A stretch of DNA of 16,370 bases from Pavlovales sp. CCMP2436 (lineage: Eukaryota; Haptophyta; Pavlovophyceae; Pavlovales): contig MU631363.1 in the NCBI GenBank assembly GCA_026770615.1, positions 16,424 to 32,793 on the forward strand, written 5' to 3'. Position numbers and translations under genes: made by a program. The stretch's first letter is position 1. Each line of letters starts with the position of its first letter. This document shows, piece after piece, positions 1-6,489 of this stretch. The notes under the pieces are model-generated. The model ran no database searches and had not been told where the DNA came from. It worked only from the letters and a program-made list of their open reading frames with translations.

Positions 1-279
1 CCCCTGGCATCGGAAGTTCGGAACACCAACCCCCCCCCCTCCCCCCCGTGCGCTTGCACCGTACGGATACGCCATTTGAACAGGTATTTAAAATATGCAT
101 CTGGACCCATTATGATGATCCGCGCGTTGAGGTCCCGCAGAGCCGTGTCAGAGGCAGCGCTTACGACGCGTGTGGCATACACGTGTGGAGCTTCCACCGC
201 GTCAACCGTCCTCGCGTCCCCGTCTCTGGTTTGTGTGGTGATGTGGGCTGGGCTCAAGTTTAAAAATTGAAGTAGATGA

Positions 280-332
280 TCTCGGACAAGGGGATATTAA
301 AAAATGTTTTTTGATATCCCCTTGTCTCGGAC
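280..332. repeat. 38-bp near-perfect palindrome between short direct repeats
   Basis: Positions 287-297 (CAAGGGGATAT) are the exact reverse complement of 314-324. Inside them, six A (299-304) face six T (307-312) around a two-base centre, so only one pair (298/313) is mismatched. TCTCGGA occurs immediately left (280-286) and right (325-331); the match is 8 bp (TCTCGGAC) if base 287 is counted in the direct repeat. This is the footprint expected of a tiny terminal-inverted-repeat insertion with a 7-8 bp target duplication. It could also be a chance hairpin. The sequence facts are certain; the transposon reading is inference. Confidence 0.6.
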
Positions 333-598
333 GCCAGAACGGGTGCACGCAGGCGTCGAGCGAGCTCGCGCTGAGCAACGCGACGTGAGCGTCGCCCGTA
401 CGGGACAGTGCCAGCTTGTGATCAACGAGATCCGAGCAGCCGTGCACGACGTTGCACGCACGCCGCCGACGCATGGCCGCCTCTCCACGCGCCGCGATCG
501 ACGGATGGTGAGCGCGGGGACGGTCACGCTCGAACGGACGGCCTACGCAGCGCGTCATGAGCCTCGCCCGTATGAGGCGACGCTCATGAATTTTTGGA

Positions 599-627
599 AA
601 TGCCATGAATTTCGAATTCATGGCATT
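599..627. repeat. Perfect hairpin, 13-bp arms and 3-nt loop
   Basis: Positions 599-611 (AATGCCATGAATT) pair perfectly with 615-627 around the loop TCG. The flanks contain ATTTTT at 590-595 and 629-634, but these are too simple and too badly placed to count as a target duplication. Function is unknown. Confidence 0.6.
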
Positions 628-652
628 GATTTTTCAACATTGATGAAGGGTG

Positions 653-671
653 AACCGATTTTTTTTCGGTT
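653..671. repeat. 6-bp hairpin with an all-T loop
   Basis: AACCGA (653-658) pairs with TCGGTT (666-671) around a T-only loop (659-665). It lies 26 bases after the 599-627 hairpin. It is a short simple structure, and I assign no role. Confidence 0.4.
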
Positions 672-739
672 GTAGTGTCGCAAAAGATGCCTATCGGGGG
701 TCTTCTGGGGGCCCTCCCGGGGAGGCCCTACCCGGAGAG

Positions 740-844
740 GGGTGGTCTTGACAGACGGTCGTCCTGCCCGGACAGGGTGGTCTTGACAGACGGTCGTCCT
801 GCCCGGACAGGGTGGTCTTGACTAACAGTCATCCCGTCCGGACA
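740..844. repeat. Tandem repeat, 3 x 35 bp
   Basis: Three head-to-tail units lie at 740-774, 775-809 and 810-844. Units 1 and 2 are identical over the 35 bp. Unit 3 shares its start (GGGTGGTCTTGAC) and end (CCGGACA) but differs in the middle. The array ends exactly one base before the target duplication of the adjacent MITE. Non-coding minisatellite; role unknown. Confidence 0.85.
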
Positions 845-1240
845 CCGTCGTGCAGTGCTTCTAAGATAACTTGAAAAAGTCGATTTCAGAACCTACAAAC
901 AGTCGTTACACCGCCCGCCGCGTAGGCGCGGGGGTCTGGGGGCAGCCCCCCAGCAGTTGCCTTTAGGCCCGGCCGGCGAGGCCGAAGAATTTTTTTGAGC
1001 CTCTTAGAGCAAATCTGTCTTAATGCCTCAAGCTGAGCTAGTATATTACAATATTTGTTCCGTTGTATTGTACTAGTATTCGAGTCAAGTCAGATGATGA
1101 GTTGTTCCGTTGTAGCTACCCGCCGCCCGGCTCAAATCGGCGCTCCAAACCTACTCGAGCGGAGCCCAAAACCGGCCCTCCAAACCTACAGAAATCCTGT
1201 AAAATTGCATTTCGCCTATCTTAGAAGCACTGCCGTCGTG
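845..1240. mobile_element. Non-autonomous hAT-type MITE (853-1232) with 8-bp TSD
   Basis: The element runs 853-1232 (380 bp). Its first 16 bases (853-868, CAGTGCTTCTAAGATA) are the perfect reverse complement of its last 16 (1217-1232). The octamer CCGTCGTG stands directly outside both ends (845-852 and 1233-1240). An 8-bp target duplication with termini beginning CAGTG is diagnostic of the hAT superfamily (established knowledge). There is no transposase ORF, so it must be mobilised in trans. The interior contains a GC hairpin (936-953, arms CTGGGGG/CCCCCAG) and subterminal CCTAC-type words near both ends. The perfect termini and perfect TSD suggest a fairly recent insertion. Confidence 0.88.
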
Positions 1241-1367
1241 GCGCACAATCGACTGAATATATGATCTACTCCAGATCCTGTTAGCGTATCTGCGATGAAC
1301 ACTATCATCGCAGCGCATTTGTTCACTGGATATTTGCGCTTAATACACGTTACTACATAAGTGACTA

Positions 1368-2204
1368 TCACAGCTCCCCCGCATCTGCGGGGGCGGCGTC
1401 AGCCTGCAACTGTTTGCAGCACGGCTTGTGCGCTGGCCACATGCGCCGCACGCAGTCGCCGTCGCAGAACGCAGCCACGCGGCACCGGCTGCACAGCCTC
1501 AGCTCGCGCGTCGCGCCGCAGCCCAGGCAGCAGACAGACACCACCTCGTGCAGGCTCGAGATCGAGGCGAGCTTCTCGACCGCCCCCGCGTGTCCCAACC
1601 TGACGGCGAGGGCCAAGTCGCTCACGGCCAGCTGGAGGATGAACAACTCGGGCGCGCTCAGCACGCCGATCGCAATACGGGTAGCCACGCCGTATCCGAA
1701 CAAGGCATCGGCGCCACCGAGCTCGGACGCGGCAGCGTAGCTTGCGGCCGCCTCCGCCTTACTCTGCGCCACGCCCCTGCCCTTCTCCAGGCACTCGCCC
1801 AGCCTTGCCAGCGCCCGCACGTCGCGCTGCGCCGCGGCGGCACGGTACATGCGCACGGCCTCACCCATATCGCGCTTCGTGCCCTGGCCGTGCTCGCACA
1901 AGAAGCCGCGCCAGTACTGCGCATATGCGTCGCCCTGGTCGGCGGCGAGGCGGAAGTAGCGCGCTGCATCGGCGAGGTTGTGCGCCATGCCGGCGCCCCG
2001 CATGCAGCAAAGCCCGAATGCTTCCTGCGCGCTTGCCAAGCCCTGGTCAGCAGCCTTCCTATAGAGCTTCGCCGCCTCCTCCTCGTTCTTCGCGCAGCCT
2101 CTACCGTACTGGTAGCAATTGCCGAGAGCAAGCTGCGCGTTTGCAAAGCCCTGCTCGGCCACCTGTGTGTAGAGGCGCGCCGCCTCCTCCTCGTCCTGCA
2201 CCAC
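1368..2204 (-). CDS. Sel1-repeat protein with C-terminal MYND zinc finger, 5'-incomplete
   Basis: The minus-strand frame encodes about five Sel1-like (SLR, TPR-related) helical repeats over residues 1-190, recognisable by recurring EAAxLYRxAADQGxAxAQ blocks. Residues about 226-263 form a MYND zinc finger (C-x2-C-x8-C-x2-C-x5-C-x3-C-x7-H-x3-C). Sel1 repeats scaffold protein interactions and MYND fingers bind proline-rich partners; the cellular role of this protein is unknown. It ends at a TGA (1368-1370). The frame stays open to a stop at 2301-2303 but has no ATG before the second repeat; the codon at 2204 is GTG. Compared with the Sel1 locus at 13562-13942, it lacks about 35 N-terminal residues. 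It is either a pseudogene whose start was deleted or needs an upstream exon. Codon use is GC-rich, as in a host gene. Confidence 0.75.
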   Translation of the reverse strand: MVQDEEEAARLYTQVAEQGFANAQLALGNCYQYGRGCAKNEEEAAKLYRKAADQGLASAQEAFGLCCMRGAGMAHNLADAARYFRLAADQGDAYAQYWRGFLCEHGQGTKRDMGEAVRMYRAAAAQRDVRALARLGECLEKGRGVAQSKAEAAASYAAASELGGADALFGYGVATRIAIGVLSAPELFILQLAVSDLALAVRLGHAGAVEKLASISSLHEVVSVCCLGCGATRELRLCSRCRVAAFCDGDCVRRMWPAHKPCCKQLQADAAPADAGEL

Positions 2205-2237
2205 ACCTCTGCCCTCCGCGCCGACTGCGCGCAGCCC

Positions 2238-2280
2238 GATCTTGTCTCTTCGTCCACCGCTTTTTCTGAAGTGCGCCTCC
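2238..2280 (-). other. Leader-like motif shared with the second Sel1 locus (copy 1)
   Basis: On the minus strand this segment precedes the Sel1/MYND coding region and matches 14174-14217, upstream of the other Sel1 locus, over about 44 bases with several mismatches. The best-kept block is GACAAGATCGGG. In copy 1 the Sel1 repeats follow almost at once. In copy 2 about 230 bases separate the motif from the ATG. It may be a promoter or 5' UTR element kept across the gene family, or simply residual duplication homology. Confidence 0.5.
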
Positions 2281-2417
2281 TTCGTAAGTTTTTCGTATGG
2301 TTAACTGGGAGACAGCCATAACACTACGCACAGGCAGTCAACCATGCGCTTCTACTCACGCCGAAAGTCCAAGAGGACCTGTTGTTACGTAGATCTGAGG
2401 ATCACCCAAACGACCCG

Positions 2418-2816
2418 ATGGGAAACACCCTTAACCACAACCATCGCAGAAATATGTGGCCAATAGTAGCACAAGCAAGGTACGGGCAGCCGTACTTTGC
2501 GAATGGACAGGCAGCATGGATGCATGACAACATGCTCCACAGTATTGCCACGAGCATTGGGATGGACGTGGTACTCCTCAAACGCACTGAAAATAGGCAA
2601 GTATGCGAATTCATCGCAGTATACCACGCCGACCTTCCCCCACCAGTAGTGAGAATCCCTCTATACAGCATTGCTGGATGGACGGCCGGCCCTCTGGGCA
2701 GGAAAACACTGGCCGAGCTGATCACGGCATCGCGTAACGGAGGCATGAAGATATGTGTGATATCCTGTGATGCAAGCAAGATCCAATTTGAAGCTACATG
2801 TGAAATACCAGTTTAA
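2418..2816 (+). CDS. Hypothetical protein, 132 aa
   Basis: The first in-frame ATG is at 2418, and the frame is open from 2322. It ends TAA at 2814-2816. Amino-acid composition is balanced and protein-like, without the Arg/Pro/Ala excess of shadow frames, and the codons are less GC-biased than those of the Sel1 gene. A central block (WMHDNMLHSIATSIGMDVVLL) has the look of the W-x3-x2-L-x2-IA-x-x-I/L-G stretch near the C-terminus of OTU-type cysteine proteases. I cannot see a matching catalytic Cys or His, so I do not assign that function. The open stretch upstream of the ATG also reads protein-like, so an exon may begin there. It may be a fragment of a mobile-element protein. Confidence 0.4.
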   Translation: MGNTLNHNHRRNMWPIVAQARYGQPYFANGQAAWMHDNMLHSIATSIGMDVVLLKRTENRQVCEFIAVYHADLPPPVVRIPLYSIAGWTAGPLGRKTLAELITASRNGGMKICVISCDASKIQFEATCEIPV

Positions 2817-2906
2817 GAGACGTAAGCAGAAAAACAATTGAAGAATCTGTAAGGCAAGCGATGTGGGTGAAGGTTGGAGAGGGGGGGGGGGTGCGGTGCG
2901 ACGGCA

Positions 2907-2907
<1 letters not shown>

Positions 2908-2953
<46 letters not shown>

Positions 2954-3008
2954 GGTGCGGCAGGCGGCGACGGCGGAGGCGGCGGAGGCGGCGGAGGCGG
3001 CGGCGGCG
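2908..3008. repeat. CGG/GGC trinucleotide microsatellite
   Basis: About 100 bases are almost pure GGC or GGA/GGC triplets, with interruptions near 2940, 2954-2970 and 2975. It reads polyglycine on the plus strand and polyproline on the minus strand. The G-rich strand could form G-quadruplexes, and such tracts are unstable in length. Confidence 0.95.
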
Positions 3009-3139
3009 TGGTAGTGGCGATGGAGGCTGCGGAGGCAACGGCGACGGTGACAGAGTTTGGCTTTATAGACGAGAACTTGGGCGCGTTCGGCAACTCAATT
3101 TTTTTTGTCAGTGGTGGGCCTTCAGCATAGGCGCAGCTG

Positions 3140-3208
3140 AAGGTACCTGCTGGCACGGCGGATTCACTCGCGAGAGTGACGTCGTTATGAACCGACGGCG
3201 ATGAGAGA
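3140..3208 (-). repeat. Dispersed 69-bp repeat with hairpin, copy A
   Basis: Read on the minus strand, this matches 15970-16037 on the plus strand. The 3' 20 bases or so (around CCGCCGTGCCAGCAGGTACC) are identical; the rest has roughly eight to ten mismatches and one indel. A hairpin lies inside it: TCACTC, a TCGC loop, GAGTGA. In the other copy the stem is kept and the loop sequence differs. Confidence 0.75.
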
Positions 3209-3256
3209 CGCGGGCGGAATAAATTAGTAAAGAAAAAGAAAAAGAAAAAAACGTCC

Positions 3257-3463
3257 ATCCAGGGATCCACCCCGAGCACACGGATACTGTCCCCACCGCT
3301 GATCAGTTCTGACACACGACGATCGACAACTGACGACTCTCGACTGGCGCGCTGACCGACCTCCACTGCTCTCCCTCGCGTCGTCTGAAAATGCAGCACC
3401 GTCTGCGAGCGCGGCCCACCTTCGCGCATCCCAAGCATTACTTCCTCGCTAGTCTGGCTCGCA
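3257..3463. repeat. Dispersed ~207-bp repeat, copy A
   Basis: This matches 14671-14874 in the same orientation at roughly 90-93 percent identity by eye, with one 3-base and one 1-base gap. Both copies start ATCCAGGGATCCACC and end CTGGCTCGCA, after which similarity stops abruptly. Both stay largely open on the minus strand, but differences between copies are not biased toward silent positions, so coding function is unlikely. No terminal inverted repeats or flanking duplications are evident. Unclassified interspersed repeat. Confidence 0.85.
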
Positions 3464-3937
3464 TATGTTGAGATTTTTTCCCCGGGGGGCAAAAACCACA
3501 AATATGCGCGGCTTATTTGCTGGCCCATTCTATCCCACCCCTTGACGGGGGTGGGCCTCAGGCGCAGGACTTTGGGTTGCGGGGTGTGGCGGGCTTGCTA
3601 GCTCATGTTTGCGTTTTGAAGACTTTGAACTTGCTGGCTCATATTTGGTTTTAGGTTTTTTGTCGCCCGAGTGGTGTGACAGCGTGGGTGACTGGCCGGT
3701 TTCAAGGGCCCGTTTGGTTGCTGAGCGCAGTGTGCGTAAGTGGTGCATGAATATGAAGGACTTGTCATGTATCAGTGCGTGCATGCGTGACTAGCCTGCT
3801 GCGGATTCGTGGTTTATGGCGGGACTGGCTGGTCCTGTTTTGGGTTCGGTGGGACTGGCTGCTCCTGGTAGTAATGAGGTTTTGGTTCGAGACGGTCTTT
3901 GGTTGCGTTTTTCCACGTTTGAAGTGCGTAAGCGTTG
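3464..3937. other. G/T-rich tract, minus strand A/C-rich; no clear gene
   Basis: A hairpin sits at 3534-3555 (CCCACCCC/GGGGTGGG). The strand asymmetry of the neighbouring broken ORF continues through this stretch. A minus-strand frame of 84 codons (3784 to 3530), rich in Lys, Ser, His and Pro, could be a further piece of the same decayed element. It has no recognised domain and I do not call it a gene. Similar words recur near 3595-3640 (CTTGCTAGCTCAT and CTTGCTGGCTCAT). Confidence 0.35.
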
Positions 3938-4076
3938 CTAGCCTCGGCTGGGCCTGAGGGTGGGCTTCGGCTGCATGGAGGGTATGGTCGGGTCTACACC
4001 TGTTAATGAATCTTCATTATTCGTAGGTTGGTTGCGCATCAGGCATCTTCGTTTGGCAGGGGTGGTCAGTGCACTG

Positions 4077-4345
4077 CTGTACGTTGGGTGTATAGGCTCT
4101 TGCTGTATAGGTGGTATGGCCGTTGGGGATACGGGCTCATTCTGAGCGATGCTGTCCGTTGGGGGTATAGGCTCATACCGCAGAGATGGTATAGCATTGG
4201 CGCCTCGATTTGGGCGATGCTGTTCATTAGGGGCATGGGCTCATACTGCATAGGAGGTAAGGCTGATGGTTCCTTGCTTTGAGCGATGCTGTCCGTTGGG
4301 GGTATGGGCTCGTATTGTATAGGTGGTATGGCCGCTGGTGCTGTG
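4077..4345 (-). repeat. Four coding tandem repeats of ~69 bp
   Basis: On the plus strand, units begin with CTGTNCRTT-like words at 4077, 4152, 4220 and 4289, spaced 75, 68 and 69 bases. On the minus strand each encodes a 23-25-residue unit close to PPIQYEPIPPTDSIAQ plus a variable linker. The 69- and 75-base periods preserve frame; the 68-base period does not. The array lies in the C-terminal part of the split ORF. Confidence 0.75.
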
Positions 4346-4582
4346 TTTTGATTCAGTTTCCTTGCTGCTCGCTCAGCTGTCTGGGCGGCCCACATGGCTA
4401 CCTTAAACGTATACGCGTCGTATAGAGATATATTGTCCTTGGTTGACGCCGCTGATGCTTCGATTGCCACTTCGCGTGATTTGTGCATTCTGAGGCTATG
4501 GCGTAGGAGAGTGTTGTGTAAGTCGCCGGGCGTGGGTGCGTCATCGGTGTCGGCGTTCTTCTTTCTGAGCTCTTCCTTGACA

Positions 4583-4587
4583 CTTAA
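4583..4587. repeat. Target site duplication, left (CTTAA)
   Basis: CTTAA directly precedes the 5' LTR and recurs directly after the 3' LTR (12066-12070). A 5-bp duplication is standard for Ty1/copia integrases. Confidence 0.9.
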
Positions 4588-4996
4588 TGTTAGCATTCGT
4601 ACGCGCACAGATGCGTGAACGGATGTATGAGTGCTCAAGGGCATCCACTGATGAGTGCCCGTTGGCACTCACAGGGTTTTTAATTGGATAGTTATCCTTT
4701 CCCTCATTGCGACGATACACTACCGGTCGGTGGCATACGTCGGCGGGATGAGGGAATGCCCTTAGTCCAACGGTCGAAGAGGACTCGAAGAGTCCAATAC
4801 TTGAGTTTTAGGCCAAAGCGGTCCTTAAACTCCGGTTACATTTAAGACACTTGTCTCTTGTTGAGACGCTCCATTGTGATCTCGAGATCCTGAGTAAGGC
4901 TGGCGCACGAGGTCCACGCTTGGACTAGTGTGTCCAACGGACAACCGTAACTGGCCCGTTGTGACTTCTCCTAGTCGAGGAGAGATAATCCTATCA
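4588..4996 (+). repeat. 5' LTR, 409 bp
   Basis: It begins TGTTAGCATT and ends CCTATCA, matching 11644-12065. The last ~190 bases (U5 side) differ from the 3' LTR at only two positions. The first ~215 bases carry about ten substitutions, an extra ~6 bases near 4612, and lack ~19 bases near 4796. The final A of the LTR is also the A of the gag ATG. Confidence 0.95.
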
Positions 4997-6489
4997 TGTC
5001 GACATCTTCGGCGGCCGCCGCCGCTGGAGTGGACTCTCCCAAGAAGTCGCCGCTGACGCCTCATCAGCAGATCGTTGCGGCGATCAGCTCGCTTGAGGTG
5101 ACCCTTTTGACCATGGAGGGGATGCAGCTCACGGAGGAGGTGCTGGGTCACGCGGTGATCCACGACAGCATCTGGTTCTCGATCCACCGCTTGCTGTGGG
5201 CCAAGGAGGACAAGCACATCTCAGTCCACGTGATGGGCTGGGAAGGCGCGCAGGGCCCGAGCCCGCGCAACTTTGAGGAGTTCAAGGAGATCTTCCTCAA
5301 CAAGTCCTTCGAGAACGACAAAGTCGTGGCACAGTTGGACAGCATCGCCTTGCTCGAGAGCATGGTAAAGCTCACCGGCTGCGCTGCCGCCGCCAAGATC
5401 ACCGAGCTCAAGATCGAGATGGAAGGCAATCTTGCTATCCGGACGAAGACTTTGAGTTGGACCGCGCGGCGATCGCGCGCAAGTACGACACGCCCACCCC
5501 GGCAGGAGGGAGCGTCTATGGAGAGGGAGCTCCGGCCACACCGCCCAGCGTTGAGTTCATGCGGGAGGAGGCCGAATCTGCATCCGCCAGGATGGATGAA
5601 GACTTCCGGGTTCCGGTCTTTCAAGCTGAAGGAATGGGAGGCGAGCCTCTTGCGCTCCCACGAGGCGAGCGTCGCCGTCATCACCTCCGAGTCGGCGGTA
5701 CAGTGCGTCAAGCAGAGTACTTCTGCGGCCTTCTCCACGATTGAGAGGCTTCTCAAGACGGTGTGGCAAGCATCCTGGGAGGCGCTGTACAAGCACCTTC
5801 AGGGGTTCTTCCCAGTCGCCGTGTGGCTGCGCCTCGAAAACGGCGTGGGGGAGGACGACAACTCGTACGACAAAGTTCTGATCATCATGTTCGCGCTTCA
5901 GGTACTGCGGCAGTTTAGCACTTTCTCTGCGCAGGTCAACAAGCTCGTCCTCACCGTGGGTCCGCCGACTGGACCCCGCGTGCCGCTGGAGACCTTCCTG
6001 GCAGCGGAGAACCTCGCTTTCAAGAGGCTGCGTGCCTTCACCGAGACCTACAACTTGGTCGAGAGCATGGCTTTCTTCCAGATCCTCGAGGCAATGCCAC
6101 GCGACAGCAGCAGGTGGACAAACCTGCGTACGGAGATGTACGCGAAGGCACCGGAACTGGTAGACCACAACCAGTATGCCGCGCTCGTGGCCCGGATGAA
6201 GAGCCTCGTGGCGTCCAGCTCGGGCGCTACACCCGACAGATTCGGGGGCAAGCTCAAGCCGGACGGACACGCGCGTGCCAACGTTGCTAGCGCGAAGAAC
6301 GCGCAGACGTGGGTGCCGCAGCGCAAGGCGCTGCACACGCAGGCTACTGCCAAGATGGCAAAGCCGACAAAGGTGACCTGGGGCACTGGTGGACGTGGGG
6401 GCGCAATCTCCAAGCAGTCCATGTACCCAGGGAGAGATGGGTGTATCTGCTGCGGCAGTCTCAGTCACTACGTGGGGCAGTGCGCCTAG
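4996..6489 (+). CDS. gag: Copia gag polyprotein with CCHC zinc knuckle, frame-damaged
   Basis: This is the nucleocapsid/capsid part that packages element RNA into virus-like particles. The ATG overlaps the last base of the 5' LTR, and the start reads MSTSSAAAAAGVDSPKK. Residues about 150-420 contain a helical UBN2/copia-gag-like stretch (for example around EAMPRDSSRW and LVARMKSLVA). The C-terminus is a perfect CX2CX4HX4C knuckle at 6442-6483, two codons before TAG (6487-6489). The frame is formally open throughout. Between about 5431 and 5620, however, it turns Arg/Pro-rich, while the +3 frame over the same bases is acidic and protein-like (DEDFELDRAAIARKYD and onward). Two compensating indels have therefore probably scrambled about 60 residues. 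Confidence 0.8.
   Translation: MSTSSAAAAAGVDSPKKSPLTPHQQIVAAISSLEVTLLTMEGMQLTEEVLGHAVIHDSIWFSIHRLLWAKEDKHISVHVMGWEGAQGPSPRNFEEFKEIFLNKSFENDKVVAQLDSIALLESMVKLTGCAAAAKITELKIEMEGNLAIRTKTLSWTARRSRASTTRPPRQEGASMERELRPHRPALSSCGRRPNLHPPGWMKTSGFRSFKLKEWEASLLRSHEASVAVITSESAVQCVKQSTSAAFSTIERLLKTVWQASWEALYKHLQGFFPVAVWLRLENGVGEDDNSYDKVLIIMFALQVLRQFSTFSAQVNKLVLTVGPPTGPRVPLETFLAAENLAFKRLRAFTETYNLVESMAFFQILEAMPRDSSRWTNLRTEMYAKAPELVDHNQYAALVARMKSLVASSSGATPDRFGGKLKPDGHARANVASAKNAQTWVPQRKALHTQATAKMAKPTKVTWGTGGRGGAISKQSMYPGRDGCICCGSLSHYVGQCA

Larger units (their letters stand above)
1..739. other. Intergenic stretch without a supported gene
   Basis: I see no credible coding sequence here. Reading frames open on both strands have arginine- and alanine-rich compositions typical of out-of-frame GC-rich DNA. 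The stretch begins with C-rich homopolymer runs (about 30-47). It also holds the three hairpins listed separately (around 285-326, 599-627 and 653-671). Positions 690-740 are a G/C-rich patch with short self-complementary runs that leads into the 35-bp tandem repeat. Confidence 0.5.
2817..3256. other. Low-complexity intergenic stretch
   Basis: This stretch has no gene I would defend. It contains a run of ten G (2881-2890), the CGG microsatellite, a minus-strand copy of a 69-bp dispersed repeat (3140-3208), and an A-rich AAAGA-type tract (3228-3251). A minus-strand frame stays open from 3528 to 2794 and would encode a polyproline protein. It runs straight through two dispersed repeats and the microsatellite, so I treat it as fortuitous. 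Codons for about 3045-3130 on the minus strand look moderately protein-like. Confidence 0.4.
3938..4587 (-). pseudogene. C-terminal part of an ORF split by the copia element
   Basis: Read right to left from the retrotransposon's left flank, the frame starts inside the CTTAA duplication (codon at 4584-4582). It continues as a hydrophilic, probably helical segment (VKEELRKKN..., then MHKSREVAIEASA...). It then enters Pro/Gln/Tyr-rich repeats (PPIQYEPIPPTDSIAQ type). A 1-base deficit between repeats 2 and 3 (4152-4220 spacing of 68 instead of 69) shifts the frame; the shifted frame keeps the motif and reaches a TAG at 3938-3940. If the copia element and one CTTAA are removed, this frame joins in register with the minus-strand ORF at 12071-12403. 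Function unknown; probably the tail of an older mobile-element protein. Confidence 0.6.

Noticed and set aside
599..627. Second TIR mini-element like the one at 287-324
   Set aside because: The hairpin is perfect, but flanking ATTTTT runs are low complexity and not placed directly at its ends.
740..844. CRISPR array
   Set aside because: Units are directly adjacent with no unique spacers and the setting is eukaryotic.
936..953. Bacterial-type transcription terminator
   Set aside because: The GC hairpin has no following T-run, lies inside the MITE, and nothing else suggests bacterial DNA.
1428..2321. 297-codon plus-strand ORF
   Set aside because: It is the antisense shadow of the Sel1/MYND gene and is dominated by Arg, Ala and His as expected from the complement.
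2794..3528. Minus-strand polyproline protein of 244 codons
   Set aside because: It crosses two dispersed repeats, an A-rich tract and a CGG microsatellite; the long frame is a by-product of triplet-repeat DNA.
3880..3895. tRNA-like B-box (GGTTCGAGAC)
   Set aside because: There is no cloverleaf, no A-box at the right distance and no acceptor stem.
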